Assembly: GCA_025450095.1 (NCBI GenBank)
Contig: JANWID010000040.1
Coordinates: forward strand, 1 to 5,848
Direction of reading: 5' to 3'
DNA: 5,848 bases
From: Bacteroidia bacterium
Lineage (GTDB): Bacteria > Bacteroidota > Bacteroidia > AKYH767-A > OLB10
This document shows positions 1 to 5,848 of this stretch, in pieces (the first letter of the stretch is position 1; each line of letters begins with the position of its first letter). The position numbers and the translations under genes are program-made. Below the pieces are notes generated by a model. The model saw only the letters and a program-made list of their open reading frames with translations. It ran no database searches and was not told where the DNA came from.

Positions 1-87
1 ACGAATTACGAATCCCTTCGGGTACGTATCTACGAATTATGAATAAGAAGATTGAATCAATTGGAATGCATTCGTAATTTCGTAGAT
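1..87. repeat. Degenerate 'tacgaat' direct and inverted repeats
   Basis: Non-coding, AT-rich stretch with repeated variants of a short word. 'acgaattacgaat' lies at 1-13 and 'atctacgaattatgaat' at 28-44. The reverse complement of the latter, with one extra base and one mismatch, lies at 70-87 ('attcgtaatttcgtagat'). The 28-44 and 70-87 copies could form a stem of about 17 bp with a 25-nt loop. No credible reading frame crosses it. It may be intergenic repeat debris or the end of an upstream transcript. The window edge cuts it off, so the full extent is unknown. Confidence 0.5.
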
Positions 88-115
88 TCTTAGGCGCTAG
101 CTATGCTCAATTCGT

Positions 116-123
116 TACATTTG
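116..123 (+). promoter_or_regulatory. Candidate Bacteroidota -7 box for lptB
   Basis: The octamer TACATTTG matches the Bacteroidota -7 consensus TAnnTTTG exactly. No TTG is visible at the expected -33 spacing, so the match is half a promoter. If used, transcription would start near 130, where the left arm of the long palindrome at 125-262 begins. The lptB leader of about 140 nt would then be mostly one foldable hairpin. Confidence 0.3.
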
Positions 124-124
124 T

Positions 125-262
125 AAACTTGGGAACTTCTAAAAATCTACTTATACTACGTAATGCGAGTTTTTTAAAATTCTCAACCCGACATTTCGTC
201 GGGACTCCGGTTTTAAAAAACGGCATGCTTTGTCTACGCGATTTTTAGAGATTCCAAAATTT
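125..262. repeat. Long imperfect palindrome with nested stems, just upstream of lptB
   Basis: Three nested inverted repeats share one centre. The outer arms 125-147 and 240-262 pair at 19 of 23 positions, including the uninterrupted block tctaaaaatc/gattttta-ga. The middle arms 169-179 (gttttttaaaa) and 211-221 (ttttaaaaaac) pair perfectly over 11 bp, with an adjoining atgc/gcat at 163-166 and 223-226. The inner arms 187-192 (cccgac) and 198-203 (gtcggg) pair perfectly over 6 bp around a 5-nt loop. The whole is about 138 bp and ends 6 bp before the lptB ATG. It could be a MITE-like or REP-like mobile repeat, a terminator for an upstream transcript, or a leader structure. No flanking target duplication is convincing (aaactt on the left, aaaatt on the right). 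Confidence 0.7.
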
Positions 263-268
263 TAATTT

Positions 269-994
269 ATGCTGTTACGTGCAGAGAATTTAGTGAAACG
301 GTATAAGAGCCGCGTTGTGGTGGATCATGTTTCCATTCATGTAGAGCAGGGTGAAATTGTCGGTCTGCTGGGACCAAACGGTGCTGGTAAGACGACAACT
401 TTTTATATGACCGTGGGGCTCATCCGGCCAAACGAAGGAAATATTTACCTGGATAAAGAAGACATTACTGCAGAACCAATGTACCGTCGTGCTCAGCGTG
501 GCATTGGTTATCTCGCACAGGAAGCATCGGTATTTCGTAAACTTTCGGTGGAGGATAATATCAAAGCAGTTCTCGAAATGACAAAACTTTCGCAGGAAGA
601 GCAAGGTCATAAACTGGAATCGCTGCTGGATGAATTCGGACTTCAGCGCATCCGCAAAAGCCGCGGAGACCTGCTTTCAGGAGGAGAACGCCGGCGGACA
701 GAAATTGCACGTGCCCTCGCTGTTAGCCCGAAGTTTATTCTGCTTGATGAGCCTTTCGCGGGAGTCGATCCGATTGCCGTTGAAGATATCCAGGGAATTG
801 TTTCCAAGCTGAAGGAAAAAAATATCGGTATCCTGATCACCGATCACAATGTCCATGAAACACTCACAATAACGGACCGCGCTTACCTGCTTTTTGAAGG
901 ACGTATTCTCAAGGAAGGAACTGCTCACGATCTTGCCGAAGATGAGCAAGTGAGAAGAGTTTATTTGGGGACGAAGTTCGAGTTGAGAAAGTAA
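269..994 (+). CDS. lptB: LPS export ABC transporter ATP-binding protein LptB
   Basis: This is the cytoplasmic ATPase of the LptB2FG(C) transporter, which extracts lipopolysaccharide from the inner membrane and drives it along the Lpt bridge to the outer membrane. The 241-residue length is normal for the family. All ABC motifs are present and intact: Walker A GPNGAGKT at 35-42, Q-loop Q84 in YLAQEASVF, signature LSGGE at 136-140 followed by [10 protein letters not shown], Walker B FILLDEP at 156-162, D-loop AGVD at 164-167, and switch histidine H193 in ITDHNV. The [20 protein letters not shown] and C-terminal RVYLG segments are specific to LptB rather than to the related branched-chain amino-acid (LivF/LivG) ATPases. 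The ATG at 269 gives the family's usual N-terminus; no Shine-Dalgarno sequence precedes it, as is common in Bacteroidota. It stands alone here, without lptA, lptC or lptFG, and faces the purS end across a 135-bp gap. Confidence 0.97.
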   Translation: MLLRAENLVKRYKSRVVVDHVSIHVEQGEIVGLLGPNGAGKTTTFYMTVGLIRPNEGNIYLDKEDITAEPMYRRAQRGIGYLAQEASVFRKLSVEDNIKAVLEMTKLSQEEQGHKLESLLDEFGLQRIRKSRGDLLSGGERRRTEIARALAVSPKFILLDEPFAGVDPIAVEDIQGIVSKLKEKNIGILITDHNVHETLTITDRAYLLFEGRILKEGTAHDLAEDEQVRRVYLGTKFELRK

Positions 995-1129
995 AAACAG
1001 TTTGCAGCCTGCAGTCAACAGCAGGCAGTCTCCAGTCACTAACGGGTTAGTATAAGCGAAATCAAACTCACACCAACTGCCAACTGCCAACTGCCTACTT
1101 GAAACGTTTAGCCTTTGACTTTTATTAAA
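995..1129. other. Convergent intergenic gap with short hairpins
   Basis: The 3' ends of lptB (+) and purS (-) face each other across this gap. It holds gcctgc (1007-1012) and gcaggc (1021-1026), a perfect 6-bp stem with an 8-nt loop. It also holds ACTAAC-GG-GTTAGT (1038-1051), a perfect short palindrome. Neither stem is followed by a clear T-run on either strand, so a classical bidirectional intrinsic terminator cannot be claimed, although the position suits one. The word 'cagt' recurs around 1013-1038 (gcagtc, ggcagtc, ccagtc). No gene is supported here. Confidence 0.45.
1073..1095. repeat. Tandem heptamer (CCAACTG)x3
   Basis: Three perfect head-to-tail copies of CCAACTG occupy 1073-1093, followed by a partial fourth (CC). 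The array lies in the gap between convergent lptB and purS, about 35 bp past the purS stop codon. It is too short and lacks the spacer structure for CRISPR. It is best read as a simple-sequence tandem repeat that may vary in copy number. Confidence 0.75.
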
Positions 1130-1384
1130 TTATTTCACTTCCTCCAAAACAAACTCATACGATTCCATAATCGGATTTGCTAAAAGTTTTTTGCACGCGG
1201 TATCCACTTTTTCAGTGGCAACAGTTTTGGAAGGTGCGTCAACTTCAAGAGTGATATGTTTTCCGATCCTGACATTTTCAATTTCAGAAAGATTCAGGTT
1301 TTTCATGGAATGTGAAACGGCTTTTCCCTGTGGGTCGAGCAGGGCTTTTAAGGGCATGATTGTAATGCTGGCGGCGAATTTCAT
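1130..1384 (-). CDS. purS: Phosphoribosylformylglycinamidine synthase subunit PurS
   Basis: This is the small structural subunit of the multi-subunit FGAM synthase (PurS-PurQ-PurL). The complex converts FGAR plus glutamine and ATP to FGAM in the fourth step of purine synthesis in the cytoplasm. PurS helps bridge the PurQ glutaminase and small PurL. The 84-residue length is typical. Diagnostic segments are LLDPQGKAV at 15-23, NVRIGKHI at 37-44, and the C-terminal LLANPIMESYEF at 67-78, all at family-standard positions. The ATG at 1384 overlaps the pssA stop codon in an ATGA tetranucleotide (1381-1384), so the two genes are probably co-transcribed and translationally coupled. Its presence implies that purQ and a short purL lie elsewhere in the genome, rather than a single large fused PurL; neither is in this window. 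Confidence 0.93.
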   Translation of the reverse strand: MKFAASITIMPLKALLDPQGKAVSHSMKNLNLSEIENVRIGKHITLEVDAPSKTVATEKVDTACKKLLANPIMESYEFVLEEVK

Positions 1385-2139
1385 TTGCTTGCGTTTAAGA
1401 CAGATTTTTCACGGTTTAACCCGTAATGGTTATTTATAAGCGACAAAATTAAATAGAATACAATTAACAGTGGTATTGCTGCAATTTGCAGAAATACGAT
1501 CAGTATGATGCTTATCAATAGCATCAGATATTGCAGTTTGTTGCGGTTCCAGTCGAAACTCCGGAACTTCATTGCAAACAACGGGATTTCAGAAACCAGA
1601 AGAAAGGAAAGAATCATGCTAATTCCTCCGATCACATACGAATTAAGCAGATAAGGGGTAATGTGGAAACGATCATACTGTACATTCAACGCAAGTCCGG
1701 TTACAAAAATGGTAACTGCCGGTGTGGGCATTCCAAGAAATGATACGATCTGCCGGGGATCGGTATTGAATTTAGCCAGCCGGAGTGCGGAAAATATGGT
1801 GACTACAAATGGAAAATACCCGGCGAACCAGTACCAGGTAGTTTCACCTGCAAGACTGAACGGGGGACTGATAATAAACAGGTGATAGAGGATAGCTCCG
1901 GGTACAACTCCGAATGCAACCATGTCGGCAAGTGAATCCAGTTCTTTACCAATTGATGAATTCGCCTTAAGCATCCTGGCTGCAAAACCGTCAAGAAAAT
2001 CAAATAGCAGCGAAGCACCTACTAAAATGGAAAATACCGGTATATTACCTTTAAAAATAAATACCACTGCCAGGCAACCGCTGAAAAGGTTTAGTGAAGT
2101 GAGGAAATTCGGCAGATGCCGGCTGATACCGCTGGCCAT
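1381..2139 (-). CDS. pssA: CDP-diacylglycerol--serine O-phosphatidyltransferase
   Basis: This inner-membrane enzyme makes phosphatidylserine from CDP-diacylglycerol and L-serine, the committed step to phosphatidylethanolamine. Numbered from the start chosen here (252 aa), the CDP-alcohol phosphotransferase signature is complete: D47-x2-D50-G51-x2-A54-R55-x8-G64-x3-D68-x3-D72. Segments typical of serine phosphatidyltransferases follow: RLAKFNTD at 120-127, FLGMPTPA at 134-141 and SEIPLFAMKF at 183-192. Hydrophobic stretches near 12-29, 33-49, 73-91, 103-121, 141-153, 167-183 and 203-238 indicate a polytopic membrane protein. The frame stays open upstream to an ATG at 2178, but the start at 2139 (MASGISRHLPNFLTSLNLF) fits the family N-terminus. 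A candidate -7 box at 2156-2163 would also start transcription downstream of the longer start. The stop codon overlaps the purS start by 4 bp. Confidence 0.95.
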   Translation of the reverse strand: MASGISRHLPNFLTSLNLFSGCLAVVFIFKGNIPVFSILVGASLLFDFLDGFAARMLKANSSIGKELDSLADMVAFGVVPGAILYHLFIISPPFSLAGETTWYWFAGYFPFVVTIFSALRLAKFNTDPRQIVSFLGMPTPAVTIFVTGLALNVQYDRFHITPYLLNSYVIGGISMILSFLLVSEIPLFAMKFRSFDWNRNKLQYLMLLISIILIVFLQIAAIPLLIVFYLILSLINNHYGLNREKSVLNASK

Positions 2140-2155
2140 TTTATTTGGAAAGGAG

Positions 2156-2163
2156 CAAAAATA
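2156..2163 (-). promoter_or_regulatory. Candidate -7 box for pssA-purS
   Basis: Read on the minus strand the octamer is TATTTTTG, an exact match to TAnnTTTG. Its downstream edge lies 16 bp before the pssA ATG at 2139, which predicts a very short leader. No TTG was found at the expected -33 distance, so support is partial. Confidence 0.35.
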
Positions 2164-2178
2164 GAATTTTACATCCAT

Positions 2179-2373
2179 TGCGCGCAGCCTTCCCGTTTAT
2201 GTTTATAAAAGTACTGAAAACTAAGACGTTCGGATACTCCTTTTTTATCTACAACTTATTATATTTGATGTATAAAAACTCTTTCGGTTGTTATTCAGTA
2301 TATATGCCGGTAAAGTCAGAATACTATATCATAATATTCTGCGTTTTAAAAGACACAACCACCTGAAAACCAA
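2179..2373. other. Divergent intergenic region between pssA and the porV-like gene
   Basis: This AT-rich stretch separates divergently transcribed genes and should hold promoters for both. Apart from the candidate -7 boxes I see no strong inverted repeat, riboswitch-like fold or convincing small gene. The short open frame that crosses it on the plus strand begins inside pssA, lacks recognisable protein features and ends just before the next gene. Confidence 0.5.
2260..2267 (+). promoter_or_regulatory. Candidate -7 box for the porV2-porU2 unit
   Basis: TATATTTG matches the Bacteroidota -7 consensus TAnnTTTG exactly and lies in the divergent intergenic region. Transcription would start near 2273, leaving a leader of about 100 nt before the ATG at 2374. 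The T-rich run at 2241-2247 lies at about the -33 distance but contains no TTG. Confidence 0.4.
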
Positions 2374-3450
2374 ATGACCAAATCCAAAGCTTTACTCTTT
2401 GTTTTCCTGTTAGTTGCATTCTCTGTTAAAGGGCAGGATGCACCCAAATACAGCAACGAATTTCTTTCTATCGGAGTAGGTGCCCGCGGATTGGGCATGT
2501 CCGGAGCTATTACGGCTTCCGTAAATGATGTTACTTCCGGCTACTGGAACCCTGCCGGGCTTACCCAGGGAATAGGCGATTTGCAGATCGGATTAATGCA
2601 CGCCGAATATTTTGCGGGTATCGCCAAATACGATTTCGGTGCGCTCGCAGCACCCATAGATGCCACCCGAACCGTCGGGTTTTCCATCATCCGTTTCGCT
2701 GTCGATGATATTATTGATTCAACCGAGCTGATCGATTCTGAAGGAAACATCGATTACGACCGTCTCAAATCATTCTCTGTTTCCGATTATGCTTTCATGT
2801 TCAGTTATGCAAAGAAGACTAAAACGGAAGGACTTCGTTATGGTGCAAATGTGAAAGTCATTCACCGTAAAGCAGGCGAATTTGCGTCGGCATGGGGATT
2901 CGGTTTGGATGCCGGTGTGCAATACGATTATAAAAAATGGAAATTCGGTGCTATGGGCCGGGATATTACTTCCACCTTTAACGCCTGGACCTTTAATACC
3001 GAAAAAATTGAAGATGTTTTCATTAAAACAAATAACGAAATTCCCTCGAACGGTCTTGAAATCACGTTACCCAAGCTGATCCTCGGCGCGTCCTATAAGA
3101 CGTATATCCATGAGAAGTTCTCTATTGAATCGGAACTGGACATGGATATGACTTTCGACGGAAAACGTAACGTGTTAATCAAAGGTGATCCAATTAGTTT
3201 GGAACCACACCTGGGAGTGGAGATTGGATACAGCAATTTTATTTTCCTCCGCGGCGGGGTAGGAAACATCCAGGAAATAAAAGATTATGACGGTTCTAAA
3301 TCTACTACCATACAACCTAATTTCGGAGTTGGTGTTAAAATCAAAAATGTTTCAATCGATTATGCACTGACTAATATCGGTCAGGTTGGGGATGTTTTAT
3401 ATTCAAATATTTTCTCTCTGAAATTCGCACTTTTTAAACAGAAGAAATGA
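2374..3450 (+). CDS. PorV/PorQ-family outer-membrane protein (PorV2-like)
   Basis: Predicted outer-membrane beta-barrel of the PorV/PorQ family (FadL-like fold), 358 aa. A signal peptide spans residues 1-20 (KSK, then a hydrophobic LLFVFLLVAF core) with probable cleavage at KG-Q21. The mature start matches the family: EFLSIGVGARGLGMSGA at 29-45, then SGYWNPAGL at 55-63, the conserved N-P-A motif. The remainder alternates polar and aromatic residues as in barrel strands and ends in a strand-like FSLKFALF. In type IX secretion, PorV carries cargo from the translocon to the PorU sortase complex at the outer membrane. This protein differs from canonical PorV in its N-terminal motif and in lying directly upstream of, not after, a PorU-like gene, so I assign it to the paralogous PorV2-type group. 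Translation is coupled to the next gene by a 4-bp ATGA overlap. There is no Shine-Dalgarno sequence. Family-level confidence is high, and the exact role is inferred. Confidence 0.86.
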   Translation: MTKSKALLFVFLLVAFSVKGQDAPKYSNEFLSIGVGARGLGMSGAITASVNDVTSGYWNPAGLTQGIGDLQIGLMHAEYFAGIAKYDFGALAAPIDATRTVGFSIIRFAVDDIIDSTELIDSEGNIDYDRLKSFSVSDYAFMFSYAKKTKTEGLRYGANVKVIHRKAGEFASAWGFGLDAGVQYDYKKWKFGAMGRDITSTFNAWTFNTEKIEDVFIKTNNEIPSNGLEITLPKLILGASYKTYIHEKFSIESELDMDMTFDGKRNVLIKGDPISLEPHLGVEIGYSNFIFLRGGVGNIQEIKDYDGSKSTTIQPNFGVGVKIKNVSIDYALTNIGQVGDVLYSNIFSLKFALFKQKK

Positions 3451-5848
3451 AGAAACTTTACGGTCTGATTGTATGTTTAATTTTTGCTTCTTTCATTTCA
3501 AAGGCTCAGCCTTACGGAAATGAATGGATAAATTTTTCTACCAACCAACAGTATTCCGTTCAGCAGTATTTTAAGATCAGTGTTTGGCGTGAGGGTATTT
3601 ACCGCATTACTCCTGCAGATCTTCAGGCAGTTCAGTTCCCTGCTTCTTTTAATCCAAAGCAACTCCAGCTTTTTACACGCGGTGTTGAGCAATTTATTCG
3701 TGTTGAAGGTGAAGCTGACGGTTCTTTCGATCCGGGCGACTATATTGAATTTTATGGTTTACCAAACGACGGGTGGTTCGATACCCGGATGTACGGCAAT
3801 CCGAACGAGCAGGTAAAAAAAACATACAGTCTTTTTACCGATACAGCTTCTTATTTTCTGACCCTTAACGCCAATCAACTGGTCACAAATCACAGGATGG
3901 TTTTTGAAACAGATGTGAATTATATCGGGTACACTCCATTGCCATATTTTATTCGTGAAACAGAAGCCCGTTATGCTACCAGTTACAATGCATATCAGCT
4001 AATGGATGTAATAGGCTCGGAATACGATGAAGGTGAAGGGTGGTACGGTGACCGGCTTACAGGTACCGGACCTTTTTTATATCAACTTGGTGTGCCCAAT
4101 GTAAGTACAGATCCCGGAGCACCGATAGCTTCGGTAACATCCACGCTGATGGGAGCCAATGAAAATTTTGGTATACCGCATGAAGTTGTGCTGAATGTGA
4201 ATGGTACAGAGGATACCATACAATTTATCGGATATGAAGTTTCCCGGTATAATTTCAATCTTAACGACACTGCATCGCTTTCGGGTGGAATGGCAGATTT
4301 TTTATTCAAACCCACTCCCGCAGGCGGCGTTGTTCACCAAAATATGGTTTCCTTTATCAGGATGTCGTATCCCCATAGCTTCAGCTTCCTGGGTGAAACA
4401 TCCAATTACATTTCTTTGAAAATTCCCGGAAATCTTTCAGCAGGTAAATCTTATATTTCCCTGACAGATCTCAATGTTGCAAATCCAAAGTTGTATATGC
4501 TTTCGGGTGATACCCTCAAACTTGTTTCCATGACGGGTACCGGAACAAACCGGGAAGCTTTAGTGCCTACGTACAATAGTGATAAGTTCTGTTTTATTAC
4601 AGATACAATATATACATCGGCAGGAGGAAATTTCGTGATTGGCCCGGTAACTAATGACCCTTCGCATTTATATGAGTTCACTAATTTCCTCTACAATACA
4701 CAAGGGTATAATTACCTGATTGTAGCGCATCACTCTTTATGGAACAAGGCAAATGATTATAAAAATTACCGGTCGCAAACTAATTTTACTCCACTGCTTG
4801 CAGATGTGGAAGAATTGTACAACCAGTTTGCATACGGAATCGCGCAGCACCCGCTTTCCATAAATAATTTTTGCAGGTTTACAAAAGATTTTTTCTCGCT
4901 AAAGCCTGAATACATGTTGCTGATGGGGAAATCAGTTGACGCCAGAAAAACGCGTCAGGCTCCTTCGATCTGGAACAAAAACCTGGTTCCCACTTATGGT
5001 GTTGTACCCTCCGATATGCTTTTGGGTTCACGGCTTTCAACGGATACAATTCCAAGAGCTGAAATAAAAGTAGGTCGTATTTCAGCAAGCAATGAGAACG
5101 ACGTGCAGTATTACCTTGATAAAATCATGGTCCATGAACAACAGCTTCAGCAATGCCCGCAGGAATGGATGAAACAGGTTCTGCATTTTGGAGGTGGAAG
5201 TAATTATGCCGAACAACTCGAGGTGAAACAAATTTTGGATTCATTGGAAGCTATTGTTGAAGATACCCTGATGGGCGCTCATGTTACAACGTTTCTCAAA
5301 ACAACCACAGATCCGATTCAGATAGATCTTTCACAATACCTCCAGGCACTGATTGATTCCGGTGTAACCATGATGACATTTGTTGCACATGCTTCCGGAA
5401 CTACATTCGATATCAGCACAGATATTCCGCAGAATTATCACAATAAGGATCGTTACCCGCTCCTGTTTGCAAATTCCTGTTTTGTTGGAGATATACATGA
5501 TCCCACCCGCAGGATTGTTGAAGATTTTGTTTTGTTACCGGAAAAAGGAGCTATTGGATTTATTGCGCAGCCTGGTGTCGGATACCTGGGATATCTTAGC
5601 GATTACAGCAAAAAGATTTACAAACAAATTGCGCTTTTGAATTACGGAGGCACTGTAGGCGTAACCATGGGTCGTGCTATTGACTCGGTTTATGCAATGC
5701 CAAACACGACATCCAATTTCCAGACTTATTTCCTCTATAAATCTGTTTGTACAGGAATGACGCTTTCCGGTGACCCTGCATTGATATTAAATTCTTCCAG
5801 TCAACCGGACTACACCACAAGCAACGCCAATGTTTATTTCACACCTAC
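3447..5848 (+). CDS. C25 gingipain-family cysteine peptidase, PorU2-like sortase (3' end outside window)
   Basis: Secreted cysteine peptidase related to gingipains and the T9SS sortase PorU; 800 codons are visible with no stop before the window edge. Residues 1-21 form a signal peptide (MKK, hydrophobic core, cleavage at KA-Q). Residues 22 to about 410 are a beta-rich N-terminal region whose YFKISVWREGIYRIT (42-56) resembles the start of PorU-type proteins. The C25 catalytic domain covers about 415-785: YNYLIVAHHSLW (421-432) opens the first subdomain, then YMLLMGKSV (489-497), VPTYGVVPSDMLLGS, IKVGRIS, the catalytic His648 in FVAHASG, the catalytic Cys678 in FANSCFVGDIHD, KGAIGFIAQPGVGY, and the closing GDPAL at 775-779. 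The 30-residue His-Cys spacing is close to that of gingipains. The usual GHG(S/N) histidine motif reads AHAS here. The ATG overlaps the stop codon of the PorV-like gene (ATGA, 3447-3450). Known PorU2-type proteins are far longer, so Ig-like and C-terminal domains probably follow. A plain secreted protease is the alternative to a sortase. Confidence 0.88.
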   Translation, partial: MKKLYGLIVCLIFASFISKAQPYGNEWINFSTNQQYSVQQYFKISVWREGIYRITPADLQAVQFPASFNPKQLQLFTRGVEQFIRVEGEADGSFDPGDYIEFYGLPNDGWFDTRMYGNPNEQVKKTYSLFTDTASYFLTLNANQLVTNHRMVFETDVNYIGYTPLPYFIRETEARYATSYNAYQLMDVIGSEYDEGEGWYGDRLTGTGPFLYQLGVPNVSTDPGAPIASVTSTLMGANENFGIPHEVVLNVNGTEDTIQFIGYEVSRYNFNLNDTASLSGGMADFLFKPTPAGGVVHQNMVSFIRMSYPHSFSFLGETSNYISLKIPGNLSAGKSYISLTDLNVANPKLYMLSGDTLKLVSMTGTGTNREALVPTYNSDKFCFITDTIYTSAGGNFVIGPVTNDPSHLYEFTNFLYNTQGYNYLIVAHHSLWNKANDYKNYRSQTNFTPLLADVEELYNQFAYGIAQHPLSINNFCRFTKDFFSLKPEYMLLMGKSVDARKTRQAPSIWNKNLVPTYGVVPSDMLLGSRLSTDTIPRAEIKVGRISASNENDVQYYLDKIMVHEQQLQQCPQEWMKQVLHFGGGSNYAEQLEVKQILDSLEAIVEDTLMGAHVTTFLKTTTDPIQIDLSQYLQALIDSGVTMMTFVAHASGTTFDISTDIPQNYHNKDRYPLLFANSCFVGDIHDPTRRIVEDFVLLPEKGAIGFIAQPGVGYLGYLSDYSKKIYKQIALLNYGGTVGVTMGRAIDSVYAMPNTTSNFQTYFLYKSVCTGMTLSGDPALILNSSSQPDYTTSNANVYFTP

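Noticed and set aside
677..1090. 137-codon open frame on the minus strand overlapping lptB and the gap.
   Set aside because: Antisense to a clear lptB. Its translation has no recognisable domain and it runs through the tandem repeat.
1073..1095. Possible CRISPR-like array.
   Set aside because: The units are 7 bp with no spacers, and no cas gene is nearby.
2140..2178. Longer pssA start at 2178, adding 13 residues (MDVKFYFCSFPNK).
   Set aside because: The extension is unlike PssA N-termini, whereas MASGISRHLPNFLTSLNLF fits them. The candidate -7 box lies inside the extension.
2145..2366. 73-codon plus-strand frame filling the divergent intergenic region.
   Set aside because: It starts inside the pssA upstream region, has no family resemblance, and spans both candidate promoters. 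Its hydrophobic look follows from AT-rich DNA.
4082..4681. Minus-strand frames of 76-77 codons opposite the C25 peptidase gene.
   Set aside because: Shadows of the long, uninterrupted plus-strand coding frame. No motifs.
3447..5848. Possible frameshifted or broken peptidase gene, because no stop codon closes it.
   Set aside because: The frame is continuous from the ATG to the last base with all C25 motifs in order. The gene simply runs past the window edge.

Overview
The window looks like chromosomal DNA of a Bacteroidota bacterium. It encodes type IX secretion (T9SS) proteins of the PorV and PorU/gingipain families. Signal peptides end in ...KGQ or ...KAQ. No start codon has a clear Shine-Dalgarno sequence, and TAnnTTTG-type -7 boxes lie in the intergenic regions. 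Separate PurS and a CDP-alcohol-type phosphatidylserine synthase fit this phylum. I cannot place the organism more finely.

Layout, left to right. Bases 1-268 are non-coding and repeat-rich: degenerate 'tacgaat' repeats (1-87), then a long imperfect palindrome (125-262) ending 6 bp before a gene. lptB (269-994, +) is the cytoplasmic ATPase of the lipopolysaccharide transporter. A short convergent gap (995-1129) holds a three-copy CCAACTG tandem repeat and two small inverted repeats. On the minus strand, pssA (2139-1381) and purS (1384-1130) form a tight two-gene unit with a 4-bp ATGA stop/start overlap. A divergent intergenic region (2140-2373) carries one candidate -7 box on each strand. On the plus strand, a PorV-family outer-membrane protein (2374-3450) is followed, again with an ATGA overlap, by a large secreted C25 (gingipain/PorU-like) cysteine peptidase (3447 to the window edge, 800 codons visible, 3' end missing).

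Functionally, lptB and pssA both serve envelope construction (LPS export and phosphatidylserine/phosphatidylethanolamine synthesis). purS belongs to de novo purine synthesis and is physically coupled to pssA. The porV-like/porU-like pair is the most interesting unit. In canonical T9SS, PorV is the shuttle or anchor in the outer membrane and PorU is the sortase that cleaves the C-terminal signal and attaches cargo to lipid. Here a translationally coupled pair of the same two families, in PorV-then-PorU order, looks like a paralogous module (the families I know as PorV2 and PorU2). Its substrates and role are not evident from sequence. I see no tRNA, rRNA, CRISPR array, transposase or phage gene.
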